Shown here in pieces: positions 24,136 through 32,473 of a DNA stretch of 64,000 nucleotides. A model generated the notes under the pieces. It did not search any database, was not told where the DNA came from, and was given only the letters and a program-made list of their open reading frames with translations. Origin of the DNA: JAHEME01 sp034435035. Lineage in GTDB: Bacteria > Chloroflexota > Anaerolineae > Aggregatilineales > UBA3940. The DNA lies in contig DAOTXW010000016.1 of assembly GCA_034435035.1 (NCBI GenBank), positions 124,001 through 188,000 of the forward strand, written 5' to 3'. How positions within the stretch are numbered: position 1 is the first letter of the stretch; every line of letters starts with the position of its first letter. Made by a program: the position numbers and the translations under genes.

Positions 24136-25212
24136 ATGCAGCCAAACGTGATTCGCAGCGTGGAGGAAATCAGCCCGGCATGGCTGACCGCGGCGTTAGC
24201 GGCCAGCGGCGCGCTCACCCGCGGGGCGGTGGCGGCCATCGACGTGGAGACTGGCCGGGGCAACTGGTCAACAAGCGCCATCCTGACGGTGACGTATCGT
24301 AACGGCTCGCAGGGGTCGCTGCCCCGGCGGCTGTTTCTTAAGATGGTGGAGATCGATCGGGAAGATGAGTTCTTCGGGCCATCTGAGGTAGATTACTATA
24401 CCCGCGACTACACGGGCCTGGACGGCGCTCCGCTGATCCGCTGCTACGACGCGGCGTATTCAGAGGAACAGGATCGCTACCACCTGCTGCTGGATGATGT
24501 CTCCGAAACCCATCTGGAGGCAGCCGACAGAGCGCCGACCCTTGAATACGGGCTGGCGCTGGCAGAGGCGCTGGCTGTGCTGCATGCCCACTGGTGGGGC
24601 GCCCGGCGTCTGACTGAGGCGGGCGCGCCGATCCACAGCCCTGAACACATTCTGCGCTTTGTGGATATCGCCCGGCCAGGCGTTAAGCCCATCCTCGACC
24701 ATTTCACCCCCGAGCTCAAGCCGCACTGGCCGGCAGCCATTCAGGACCTGTTCGCCGGGCACCCGCAGGCGCTCATCGCGCGCGCCCGGGATCTGGCCGG
24801 CTTCACCCTCATCCACGGGGACGCGGGGCATGCCAACATCCTGGTGCCGCGGGCAGGCGAGCGGCCCCTCTATCTGATCGACCGGCAGCCGTTCAACTGG
24901 AGCCTGACCACCTGGCTTGGAGCCTACGATCTGGCTTATGCGATGGTGCTGGACTGGGAGATCGAGGTCCGCCGGCGCCTGGAGATCCCGGTGCTCCGGC
25001 GCTACCATGAGCAGCTGCTCAGGCAGGGAATCGAGGGCTATTCATGGGATCGCCTGTTTGAAGACTATCGGCTGTCGGTGCCGATGGGGGTCTATGTCGC
25101 CACTGAATACTGCCGCGGCGGCATCAACGAGCCGTGGACGCATGTCTGGCTGCCCATGCTCCAGCGGGCGCTGACTGCCTGTGATGATCTGGCGTGCAGC
25201 GCGCTCTGGTAG
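24136..25212 (+). CDS. Aminoglycoside-phosphotransferase/EcKinase-like small-molecule kinase
   Basis: 358 residues from the ATG at 24136; an ATG at 24109 would add nine residues. Protein-kinase-like fold. RRLFLKMV holds the ATP-binding Lys, FTLIHGDAGHANILV the catalytic-loop Asp with Asn, and LYLIDRQPFNW the metal-binding Asp of the DFG-equivalent. The family phosphorylates small hydroxyl compounds such as aminoglycosides, choline or ecdysteroids. The substrate is unknown and there is no resistance gene context. It sits 75 bp after the oxidoreductase. Confidence 0.85.
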   Translation: MQPNVIRSVEEISPAWLTAALAASGALTRGAVAAIDVETGRGNWSTSAILTVTYRNGSQGSLPRRLFLKMVEIDREDEFFGPSEVDYYTRDYTGLDGAPLIRCYDAAYSEEQDRYHLLLDDVSETHLEAADRAPTLEYGLALAEALAVLHAHWWGARRLTEAGAPIHSPEHILRFVDIARPGVKPILDHFTPELKPHWPAAIQDLFAGHPQALIARARDLAGFTLIHGDAGHANILVPRAGERPLYLIDRQPFNWSLTTWLGAYDLAYAMVLDWEIEVRRRLEIPVLRRYHEQLLRQGIEGYSWDRLFEDYRLSVPMGVYVATEYCRGGINEPWTHVWLPMLQRALTACDDLACSALW

Positions 25213-25245
25213 GCGCTTCGAAGGAGTGTACCGGGTGGGCGGAGG

Positions 25246-25339
25246 CGGGGATGGATGGGAGTCGAACCCACCGTGGCTTGCTCCGCAACCCACCAGCGAT
25301 TTTGAAGACCGTGCGGCCCACCGGGACCGAACCACCCCC
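25246..25339 (-). tRNA. selC: tRNA-Sec (anticodon UCA)
   Basis: Minus strand, 94 nt. Acceptor arm 8 bp: GGGGGTGG (25339-25332) with CCATCCCC (25254-25247), one G.U; discriminator G at 25246; CCA not encoded. The T arm GTGGG-TTCGACT-CCCAT abuts it directly. Anticodon loop CTTCAAA with UCA at 25305-25303; long variable arm GGTGGGTTGCGGAGCAAGCCACG. The 8+5 acceptor/T stack, extended D arm and UCA anticodon are specific to selenocysteine tRNA. The genome should therefore encode SelA, SelB, SelD and at least one selenoprotein, none of which is in this window. Confidence 0.93.
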
Positions 25340-25348
25340 GTGTTCTTT

Positions 25349-25377
25349 AGCATAACGACGTCGCCCATTGGCGTCAA
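25349..25377 (-). promoter_or_regulatory. Promoter of the tRNA-Sec gene
   Basis: Minus strand: TTGACG (25377-25372), 17-bp spacer, TATGCT (25354-25349). Initiation would fall only a few bases before the tRNA 5' end. Confidence 0.65.
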
Positions 25378-25500
25378 TGTGACATTCTGCGCTGCGGGGC
25401 GCTGCGCAGCGGGACATTTCGGCCATTGAGTTCCTCCGCTGGCTGCTTTACAATGATTCTAAAGTCTACGCAGCCTCATCCGGGCCCCGGGAGAGCATTC

Positions 25501-26949
25501 ATGCGCAGGTCAGGCATCTTCATACTCATGGTTATGTGCGCCGCGCTGGTGATAGCCGCCAGCACGGCTGCCGCCGCCCCCGCCGAGTTCTTCACCAACG
25601 GCGGGTTTGAGATCGATACCAGCCCGGGCGATGGCATGCCAGATGGCTGGACCGGCAGCAAACTGGTTATTCCACAGGACGGCCAGGACTGCACAGTCGC
25701 CCACTCTGGTTCCTGTTCTTTCCGGTTTGCCGAGACGGGCTCCAAGAAGAAGCTAACCCAGACCGCCGCTGCCAGCGGCGCAGCCGGCGATCTGCTGCTG
25801 TTCAGCTTCTGGTATCGTGACGATGGCGCGGCTGACGTGGATAAGCCCATGCAGATTCAGGCCACCGTCCTGTACGCGGGCGGGGGCAAGGGTAAGTTCA
25901 AGCTGAAGGTGCCCGCCGGCGCGGCAGACTGGACACGGGTGGAGTTCCCGTTCTACCCGCAGAAGGACTACACCGGCGTCACGATCACCATCAAGTCGAA
26001 CAAGACCACGACTACCTGGCTGGATGATATGAGCTTTGCCGCGGCAGTGCCGGCTGATCTGGAAGGCTGCACGCTCTTCCCCGCCGACAACTACTGGAAC
26101 ACCCCGGTGACGGGTCTGGCAGTTCACCCCCAGTCCGCGGGCTGGATCGCCTATATGGGCGCTGACCGCTCGCCCCATGCCGACTTCGGCGCCGGCCTGT
26201 GGGACGGCGGGCCGATCGGGATCCCCTACAACGTGGTCCACAGCAGCGGCATGAACCCGGCCGTGATCGGTGACATCTGGTATCCGGATGAAACGGATCC
26301 GGGCCCCTACTACATCCCGGATTACCCTCAGATCGAAGGCGGGCCGAAAGGCGATGGCGATCGCCATGTTCTGATCGTGGATGCGGATACCTGCGAACTG
26401 CAGGAGGTCTATCATGCTGTCCCTGACGGGCATGGAGCCTGGGATATTGGCTCGGCGGCTGTGTGGGATCTGTCCTCCAACCTGCTGCGGCCCGATACCT
26501 GGACCTCGGCAGATGCCGCGGGGCTGCCGATCCTGCCGGGTCTGGTGCGTTACGAGGAGGCAGCCGCCGGCGCGATCAACCATGCCATCCGCTTCACGGC
26601 GGCCGGCACAGCCAACTATTACCTGTGGCCGGCCCGGCACGTGGCAGGCAGCAACCCCGCTGCGCCGCCGTTCGGGGCGCGCTTCCGGCTGAAGGCCAGC
26701 TACACGCCGCCGCCCGGCACGCCGTCGGAGGTGCTGGCGATCATCGACGCGATGAAGACCTACGGAATTGTGCTGGCCGACAACGGGTCGAACTGGTATA
26801 TCAGCGGTGTGCCCGATTCGCGCTGGGATAACGATGCGCTGCGGGCAGCCTTCGACACCATCACCGGGCAGGATTTTGAAGCCGTGGACACTGCCTGCAT
26901 GATGATTAGCGCCGACTCTGCGCAGGCCAGTCTGGCGGGGTGCCCTTAG
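25501..26949 (+). CDS. Secreted protein of an uncharacterised WNTPV/DGDRHVLIVD family
   Basis: 482 residues. The ATG at 25501 follows GGGAGAG and begins a clear Sec signal peptide (MRRSGIFILMVMCAALVIAA, cut near ASTAAAAPA). Residues ~30-190 form a carbohydrate-binding-type jelly roll (NGGFEID...DGWTGS; WLDDMSF end). The remaining ~290 residues start with LFPADNYWNTPV and include DGGPIGIPYNVV, DGDRHVLIVD, LRPDTWTSADAAGLPILPGLVRYEE, WPARH and ADNGSNWYISG, a set that recurs in secreted proteins of unrelated soil bacteria but has no known function to me. Repeated Trp/Asp/His motifs could mark a hydrolase or sugar-binding surface. It stands alone. Confidence 0.8.
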   Translation: MRRSGIFILMVMCAALVIAASTAAAAPAEFFTNGGFEIDTSPGDGMPDGWTGSKLVIPQDGQDCTVAHSGSCSFRFAETGSKKKLTQTAAASGAAGDLLLFSFWYRDDGAADVDKPMQIQATVLYAGGGKGKFKLKVPAGAADWTRVEFPFYPQKDYTGVTITIKSNKTTTTWLDDMSFAAAVPADLEGCTLFPADNYWNTPVTGLAVHPQSAGWIAYMGADRSPHADFGAGLWDGGPIGIPYNVVHSSGMNPAVIGDIWYPDETDPGPYYIPDYPQIEGGPKGDGDRHVLIVDADTCELQEVYHAVPDGHGAWDIGSAAVWDLSSNLLRPDTWTSADAAGLPILPGLVRYEEAAAGAINHAIRFTAAGTANYYLWPARHVAGSNPAAPPFGARFRLKASYTPPPGTPSEVLAIIDAMKTYGIVLADNGSNWYISGVPDSRWDNDALRAAFDTITGQDFEAVDTACMMISADSAQASLAGCP

Positions 26950-27028
26950 CGGGCGGACTCCGTCCCGCCAGACTGCTCTGGGTCTGTGCCCTCGGACGCG
27001 GGTGCGCAGCAGCGACTCGCGTGGGGCA

Positions 27029-27057
27029 TTGCACGCGATCGCAAACCGGTATACAGT
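27029..27057 (+). promoter_or_regulatory. Candidate promoter of the GAF histidine kinase
   Basis: TTGCAC (27029-27034), 17-bp spacer, TACAGT (27052-27057), 42 bp before the GTG start. Confidence 0.4.
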
Positions 27058-27098
27058 ACGCTTATCTGCAGGGATACGAGACCAATCAGGCAGGCGCC

Positions 27099-28367
27099 GT
27101 GGCCGCAACCCCACCCTCCCAGGATGCGTACTACCGGTCGCTTGAGCACAAATTCGATGCGCTCAACCGGCTGGTTCAGATCAGCCTGGTCATGAACTCC
27201 ACGCTCAAACTGCAGCCCCTGTTGCAGACGATCATGGAGGCGGCCGCCGAGATCTCCGGCGCCGAAGCGGCCTCGATTCTACTGTGGGATAAGAATACCA
27301 ATGAATTGCGCTTCACCGCGGCCCTCAGCCCCGACCCCGAACACCTGATGGGCATGGTTGTGCCCCTGGAAGGCAGCATTGCCGGCACCATCATCTCCGA
27401 GAACCGCGCCATCATTATCGATGACGCCTCCCGCGACCCGCGGCACTTTAAGAACGTCGATCAGGCCATTGAGTTCCAGACGCGAGCCATCCTGGGCGTC
27501 CCCATGCGCATCCGTGATGATCTGATCGGGGTGCTGGAAGTGCTCAACAAACGCGAGGGACGCTTCAACGATGAGGACCTCCGGCACATCACCATCCTGG
27601 CATCACAGGCCGCTGTGGCTATCGAGAATGCACGCCTGATCGCGGCGCTGCGCAAAGCCTACGATGATCTTGCGCAGGTCAACAAACTCAAGAATGATTT
27701 CATCGCCATCGCGTCCCATGAGCTGCGGACCCCGCTCGGGGTGGTGCTGGGTTATGCCGCCTTCCTCAAGGAGGAAACTGAGGGCGAGATGGGTGAGCAT
27801 GCTGAGGCGGTGCTGAACAGCGCCCTGCATCTGCGCAACCTGATCGAGGATATGACCAACCTGCGTTACGTCCAGATCGATCGCGCTGAGCTTAAGTTTG
27901 CGGTGGCGCCGCTGAATCGCATCCTCGGCGCTGCCCATGCCGATGTCATCGAACTGGCCGAAGCGAAAGAGCAGGTGCTGCTGCTGGAGCAGCCGGCCTA
28001 CGATATTCCGGTGAAGGTGGATGCGGTCAGGATGGAGATGGCGATCACCAACGTGCTGAACAACGCCGTCAAGTTCACTCCACCGGGTGGGCTGATCGTG
28101 CTGTCTGCCGAAGAACAGGCTCGCGAGGTCTGGGTGCGGGTGCAGGACAATGGAATCGGGCTGGAACCCGATCACCTTGAACGTATATTCGATCAGTTCT
28201 ATCAGGTGGAAGACCCGATGCGCCGCCGGCATGGTGGGCTGGGGCTGGGCCTGACCATTGCGCGCGCGATCGTCGAGCGCCACGATGGGCGCATCTGGGC
28301 AGAAAGCGCCGGCCTGGGTCTGGGCAGCACCTTCACCGTCGCTCTGCCTCTGGCGCGGGAGCGCTGA
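27099..28367 (+). CDS. GAF-domain sensor histidine kinase
   Basis: 422 residues from the GTG at 27099 (AGGCAGG upstream). The open frame extends back to 26940 but would overlap the previous stop and lacks conservation. Soluble. A short coiled N terminus, a GAF domain (~35-180; ASILLWDKNTNELRFTAALS, ILGVPMRIRDDLIGVLEVLNK), HisKA with His in FIAIASHELRTPLG (~residue 207) and HATPase_c with NVLNNAVKFT, VQDNGIGL and GGLGLGLTIARAIVERHDG. No transmembrane segment and no response regulator beside it. It is not closely related to the two large kinases at 8.7-16 kb. Confidence 0.9.
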   Translation: MAATPPSQDAYYRSLEHKFDALNRLVQISLVMNSTLKLQPLLQTIMEAAAEISGAEAASILLWDKNTNELRFTAALSPDPEHLMGMVVPLEGSIAGTIISENRAIIIDDASRDPRHFKNVDQAIEFQTRAILGVPMRIRDDLIGVLEVLNKREGRFNDEDLRHITILASQAAVAIENARLIAALRKAYDDLAQVNKLKNDFIAIASHELRTPLGVVLGYAAFLKEETEGEMGEHAEAVLNSALHLRNLIEDMTNLRYVQIDRAELKFAVAPLNRILGAAHADVIELAEAKEQVLLLEQPAYDIPVKVDAVRMEMAITNVLNNAVKFTPPGGLIVLSAEEQAREVWVRVQDNGIGLEPDHLERIFDQFYQVEDPMRRRHGGLGLGLTIARAIVERHDGRIWAESAGLGLGSTFTVALPLARER

Positions 28368-28373
28368 CCCCCC

Positions 28374-28607
28374 TCACTCCGGCGCCTCCCCCTCACCGCG
28401 TGTCAGCGCGGCGAAGGCAAAGGTCACCTGGCAGGCTTCCCCGGCCTCATCCGTTCCCTTGATCGCGATCCGGTCGATCAGGCGGGAGCCGTCCAGCTGC
28501 ACGCACAGCGCGAAGAGGGTCTCCAGCGAATCGAAAGGCTGCTCGATCTCGCGGTAGCCCTCCGCATCCCAGGCGCGGTAGATCATCGTTCCATTGATAT
28601 GGTTCAT
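28374..28607 (-). CDS. Small hypothetical protein
   Basis: 77 residues with a good CAGGAGAG ribosome site. Acidic and soluble, with no signal peptide or recognised motif; the sequence MIYRAWDAEGYREIEQPFDSLETLFALCVQLDG looks like a small alpha/beta fold. It ends 6 bp from the convergent histidine kinase. Codon use matches the neighbours, so it is probably real. Confidence 0.65.
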   Translation of the reverse strand: MNHINGTMIYRAWDAEGYREIEQPFDSLETLFALCVQLDGSRLIDRIAIKGTDEAGEACQVTFAFAALTRGEGEAPE

Positions 28608-28651
28608 GGCGGATCACTCTCCTGATGCGGCGCCCGGTTGCTTCGTCTACG

Positions 28652-29464
28652 CTAGTGAGCCAGTGCAAAAGCCGCGATCACCAGCCCGGCAAACGCCAGC
28701 GCCAGCCCCATCTCCACAAATCCAAACCGCCTGACGTCTGTCACCAGCGGCTGCTGCACAGCAACCCCGATCGCCCGTACCAGCAGCAGAGCGGCGGGCA
28801 GCGCCACCAGCGGCGGGATGATGCTCCACAGGGCGGCAGCCAGCGCGGCGATCAGCGCCAGTGCGTGCGCCCCTACCATGACCGCTGCCTGCATCACGGA
28901 GGCACGTTCGTGCCGGTGATCGATCCGCAGGCGCACATACAGCACGCTGATTGCATTATGCGTCGTCGCGATCGCCCACACCAGCCAGGCGCCGGCGTCC
29001 AGCCGCCCGCAGGTCGCGACATAGGCGGCCGGCGCTGCCAGCGCCAGCCCGGCTGCCCCCACCAGTTCTGTCGCCGGCCGGCGCGGCCCGAGCAGCGCGG
29101 ACATCGCCAGGGTGATCCCCAGCACCGCTGCTGCCGGCACAGCCAGCCACAGGATCGCGCCGCGCCCCAGCGCGACCATGCCGCCGCCGGCCAGCCCGGC
29201 AACCCCCAGCAGCAGGAGGCTCCATCCCCGGGCGGGCGGGCCATCGGCGCGTTTTGCCTTCCCCCGCCGGGCACGTACCCATAGACTCAGCGGCTGGCGG
29301 GCCAGGAAGAGCGCCAGGGCCGCCAGCAGACACAGCGCCAGCGGGACACCTCCCACCGGGGGAGCCAGCGCCGCCGCCACGCCTGCGCCAGTGAGGAACG
29401 GTGTGAGCGCCAGCGACCACGAGCCGTGCTCGCTGGGCAGGATGATGCGGGCCTGTGACCACAT
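28652..29464 (-). CDS. YwiC-like membrane protein
   Basis: 270 residues, seven to eight predicted membrane helices, Ala/Leu-rich. The N-terminal IILPSEHGSWSLALTPFLTG is the 'P.EHG.W' signature of the YwiC-like family. Also present are RQPLSLW, ATELVGAAGLALAAPAAY and AIATTHNAISVLYVRLRI, with a conserved His-Asn. The family is related in layout to UbiA prenyltransferases, but its activity is unknown. It lies 44 bp upstream of the small hypothetical gene on the same strand. Confidence 0.82.
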   Translation of the reverse strand: MWSQARIILPSEHGSWSLALTPFLTGAGVAAALAPPVGGVPLALCLLAALALFLARQPLSLWVRARRGKAKRADGPPARGWSLLLLGVAGLAGGGMVALGRGAILWLAVPAAAVLGITLAMSALLGPRRPATELVGAAGLALAAPAAYVATCGRLDAGAWLVWAIATTHNAISVLYVRLRIDHRHERASVMQAAVMVGAHALALIAALAAALWSIIPPLVALPAALLLVRAIGVAVQQPLVTDVRRFGFVEMGLALAFAGLVIAAFALAH

Positions 29465-29481
29465 TTAGCGCATGCTCTCGA

Positions 29482-30405
29482 CTAGGGTGGGCTGTCGTAG
29501 GAGCGCGTTTCCAGGACTTCCTGAAGGGCTGGAAAGATCGCTTCCGGTTCGACAAAGATCGCTGGATACTGCTGGTTGGTACGCGGCAGGGTGTCGGACA
29601 GCAGCAGCAGCAGGGCTTCCCGCACGTCCGACGCGCCGGTGAACGCCAGCATGGCCTCGACATCGATGACGCCGATGTGGATATCGCTCAGGTTGGAATC
29701 CTCATGGCTCACCCGGCTGACCTGCCCCATGACCGCCACGCGGCCGCCGGATGCGCGGGCCTGCTCTACGGCCGATTCCAGGCTGCCCTCCGAGAGATGC
29801 GCGTAACAGAACAGGTACTGCCGCGGCCCTTCCGGAGTGTCCAGCATGAGCAGGTATATCTGCACGTTGCCAGACAGGTCAAGGGCGATCGCCACGTAGG
29901 TGCTTCGCCGGATGTGCAGCGCCGCTGCCAGTACCGCCTGCTCGCTGGGCGGGGCCATCGGATCATTGGAAGGATTCAGGTAGTCCGAACCCAGGTGGAC
30001 AAGCCGCATGGTATAGCGTGTTTCACCAAAGCGACCTGTGTCGGCGCGCAGCGACGGTGTGGGCAGCCGCAGCGTCTCTGGAAGCACTGGCTGCGGGGTG
30101 AACAGCCCCGCAGCGCCGGCGAGGTACAGGCGCGTCACGCCCAGCCTGACGGGCGGGTCCAGCGCCTCGATGGTATACGGAGCAGCCGTGAGTGTTGGCG
30201 GCGGTGCAGGCGGACTTGCCTCCTCGCGGGCGGCGGGTTGGGTCGGGGTGGGGAGGATCGCCGCCGTGGGGGCTGCAGTCGGTGCCGGCATGGGTGTCGA
30301 AACAGCCGCCTCGACGCGGCGGCAGGCGGTCGCCAGGATCAGCGCTCCGGCGGTCAATGCTATCCGCCAGCGGCGCACCCCTCGACCGCTGCCTTTCGGC
30401 TGCAT
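29482..30405 (-). CDS. Lipoprotein with degenerate M23 peptidase-like domain
   Basis: 307 residues. Lipobox LILATAC (lipid Cys28), then a Pro/Thr/Ala-rich linker to ~75. Residues ~130-270 carry LVHLGSDYL, YLFCYAHLSEGS, GGRVAVMGQV and SDIHIGVID in the order and spacing of the HxxxD, HxH-type and YAHL elements of LytM/M23 endopeptidases. The match is partial and M23 is an inference; the site may be inactive, as in EnvC/NlpD-type amidase activators. It lies between the YwiC-like gene and an L,D-transpeptidase gene, supporting a cell-wall role. Confidence 0.65.
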   Translation of the reverse strand: MQPKGSGRGVRRWRIALTAGALILATACRRVEAAVSTPMPAPTAAPTAAILPTPTQPAAREEASPPAPPPTLTAAPYTIEALDPPVRLGVTRLYLAGAAGLFTPQPVLPETLRLPTPSLRADTGRFGETRYTMRLVHLGSDYLNPSNDPMAPPSEQAVLAAALHIRRSTYVAIALDLSGNVQIYLLMLDTPEGPRQYLFCYAHLSEGSLESAVEQARASGGRVAVMGQVSRVSHEDSNLSDIHIGVIDVEAMLAFTGASDVREALLLLLSDTLPRTNQQYPAIFVEPEAIFPALQEVLETRSYDSPP

Positions 30406-30424
30406 CGCGGGCCGCTCCTGCGCT

Positions 30425-31486
30425 TTACCAGTGCACTTCGATGCGCGTCCCGTCGAACCGGTTGTCCGGGCGGACGTAGAAGCGCGTCAGGTCGGTGACG
30501 ATGGGCGCCGTCCAGCGCCACAGCCAGCGAGAGGCGTAGGCAGGCAGGTTGACGCAGCCGTGGCTGTGTGGCTGCCCGTAGTCGTTGTGCCAGTAGGTCC
30601 CATGCAGCGCCACCCAGTCGGACGTGAAGTAGCACACGAACGGCACGCCAGCCAGGTTGTAGTAGTCGCCGAACTCCTCCGACGCGGCTCGCCCGCCTAC
30701 CATGCGCTCGCTGATGCGCTTGTCGAACACGTAATGCGTGCCGTCCGGCGTTCCATGATCGGGCAGGCCGCTGGCAACCAGGTGCGCGTAGACCGGCGTG
30801 TCACCCTCATAGGCGATCAGCAGTTGGCGCATCAGATCGACCTCGATCCACTTGTCAGCCGGATCCACCTCAGGCGACAGCGGCGCCAGATCCGCATCCG
30901 GGATCAGCCGCAGATGGGTCGCCCGCATATAAAAGCTCTGGTACATTTCCTGCACGCGGTACCATGAGCGTCCATCGCGCCCGGCGATCAGATCGGTGAC
31001 ACGGAAGATCGTGCCGTAGTACATACGTGAGACGAACCGGTCGCCGATGCTGTCATCCGGATCCCAGTAGGCATCAGTGAACGGCACGGTGACTTCCGCC
31101 CAGCGTCCCCCGCCCAGATCGGCCACCGGTGGATTCGGCAGATGGTACCAGATCGGCTGGACATACGAAGAGTACATGTAGCCGCTTTCAGTCTCCAGCC
31201 ATAGATCATTGTAGGGCCACACGCTCTGACCACGCACCGCCCGGCGCACGCGCACGATGTCGTCCTGGTTATGCTGCAGTACGACCTCCGCATCGACATG
31301 GGGGGCGGTGCGGGCATTCTGGTACAGGCCGGTGACGCGGCCCAGCGGCTGGCCCTGCCAGTGCGCAGGCATTGCGGGCAGGTTGTTCTGCGCCAGCAGC
31401 CGCTCGATCCGGGAAGTCACCGATGCGGCTCCCAGCCCGATGAGTCCGATGGACTTGAGAACGGCACGCCGGGATACAGTAGGCAT
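30425..31486 (-). CDS. L,D-transpeptidase (YkuD) with Tat-type signal
   Basis: 353 residues. The ATG at 31486 follows GGAGACAGG; upstream in-frame ATGs at 31501 and 31552 lack a site. The N terminus SRRAVLKSIGLIGLGAAS is a twin-arginine signal. An SH3-like N-terminal region (~35-215) precedes the YkuD domain, with VALHGTYWHNDYGQPHSHGCVNL containing the catalytic His and Cys. The enzyme cross-links peptidoglycan or attaches proteins to it, outside the membrane. Neighbours are the M23-like lipoprotein and a divergent membrane protein gene. Confidence 0.9.
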   Translation of the reverse strand: MPTVSRRAVLKSIGLIGLGAASVTSRIERLLAQNNLPAMPAHWQGQPLGRVTGLYQNARTAPHVDAEVVLQHNQDDIVRVRRAVRGQSVWPYNDLWLETESGYMYSSYVQPIWYHLPNPPVADLGGGRWAEVTVPFTDAYWDPDDSIGDRFVSRMYYGTIFRVTDLIAGRDGRSWYRVQEMYQSFYMRATHLRLIPDADLAPLSPEVDPADKWIEVDLMRQLLIAYEGDTPVYAHLVASGLPDHGTPDGTHYVFDKRISERMVGGRAASEEFGDYYNLAGVPFVCYFTSDWVALHGTYWHNDYGQPHSHGCVNLPAYASRWLWRWTAPIVTDLTRFYVRPDNRFDGTRIEVHW

Positions 31487-31517
31487 ACAGCCTGTCTCCA
31501 TCGATGGGATGGGCTGG

Positions 31518-31526
31518 AGTATAGCA
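31518..31526 (-). promoter_or_regulatory. Extended -10 promoter of the L,D-transpeptidase gene
   Basis: Minus strand TG-C-TATACT. A TTGACA further up is 23 bp from the hexamer, too far for normal contact, so recognition would rest on the extended -10. Confidence 0.4.
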
Positions 31527-31672
31527 CATCCGCCGCTGCTCCGGCATGTCAATGCCCCGGTGCGTGGACGATCAGGGTATGCCCATCGGTGACATTCATC
31601 ACTCCCGCTGACCAGCGCTGTGGGCTATCCTGAGGTAGCACATGGCATTCCTTGAATCCCGGGAGGGCGACC

Positions 31673-32458
31673 ATGCCTGAAGCAGTCCGGATGTGGGTGG
31701 AGATTGCTTTCAACATAGCCTATCTGATCGGGGTCTGGTGGCTGGTGATCCAGATGGCACGCCGCCGGGAAGAAGTGCCCGTAGAAGATCGCCCGGTTGC
31801 GATGCGGGTCATGGCAGCCTTCGCGCTGCTGGCCCTCGGCGACAGCGGCCACGTGGGCTTCCGGGTATTGGCGTATGCTCTGGGCGGGCTGGAGACGCAG
31901 CCGAATGTGCTCGGCGTGCCGGTGAGTCTGGTAGGGCTGGGAGCCCTGGCGACAGCCATCACCGTGACGCTCTTCTACGTGGTGATGCTCGACATCTGGC
32001 GGGTGCGCTTCCGACGGCGGCTCTTCTATGTGCTGAGCGCAGAGGGCCTGAGCGTGGGTGCGAGCGGGGCTGCCGGCGCGATCGGCGCGGCCCTCCTGCT
32101 GGCGGCTGCCGCTCGCCTCATCCTGATGACCTTTCCGGCCAATGAATGGCACCGGGTGGTGCCCCCGCAGCCGTGGTCGCTGATCCGGAACCTGCCGCTG
32201 GCGGCACTCGGCCTGGGGGTGGCGGCCCTGATCCTGTATGATGCTCGCCAGCATGACGACCGCCTGTTCGCCCGTATTGGCATTGCCATCCTGTTCTCGT
32301 ATGCCTGCTACATCCCGGTGATCCTGTTCGTCCAGCAGGCGCCGGCTGTTGGCATGCTGATGATCCCCAAGACGCTGGCTTACGTCGCGATCGCCGTATG
32401 GGTCTATCGGGACCTGTACCCTGCGCGGGGGGTGATTGAGCGCCCGGCGCACCTCTGA
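31673..32458 (+). CDS. Seven-helix membrane protein of unknown function
   Basis: 261 residues from the ATG at 31673, preceded by GGGAGGG. About seven membrane helices, with a charged loop ARRREEVPVEDRPVAMR after helix 1 and a conserved-looking ALGDSGHVGFRV in helix 2. I do not recognise the family. Divergent from the L,D-transpeptidase gene. Confidence 0.7.
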   Translation: MPEAVRMWVEIAFNIAYLIGVWWLVIQMARRREEVPVEDRPVAMRVMAAFALLALGDSGHVGFRVLAYALGGLETQPNVLGVPVSLVGLGALATAITVTLFYVVMLDIWRVRFRRRLFYVLSAEGLSVGASGAAGAIGAALLLAAAARLILMTFPANEWHRVVPPQPWSLIRNLPLAALGLGVAALILYDARQHDDRLFARIGIAILFSYACYIPVILFVQQAPAVGMLMIPKTLAYVAIAVWVYRDLYPARGVIERPAHL

Positions 32459-32473
32459 CCTGCTGATCGCCCC

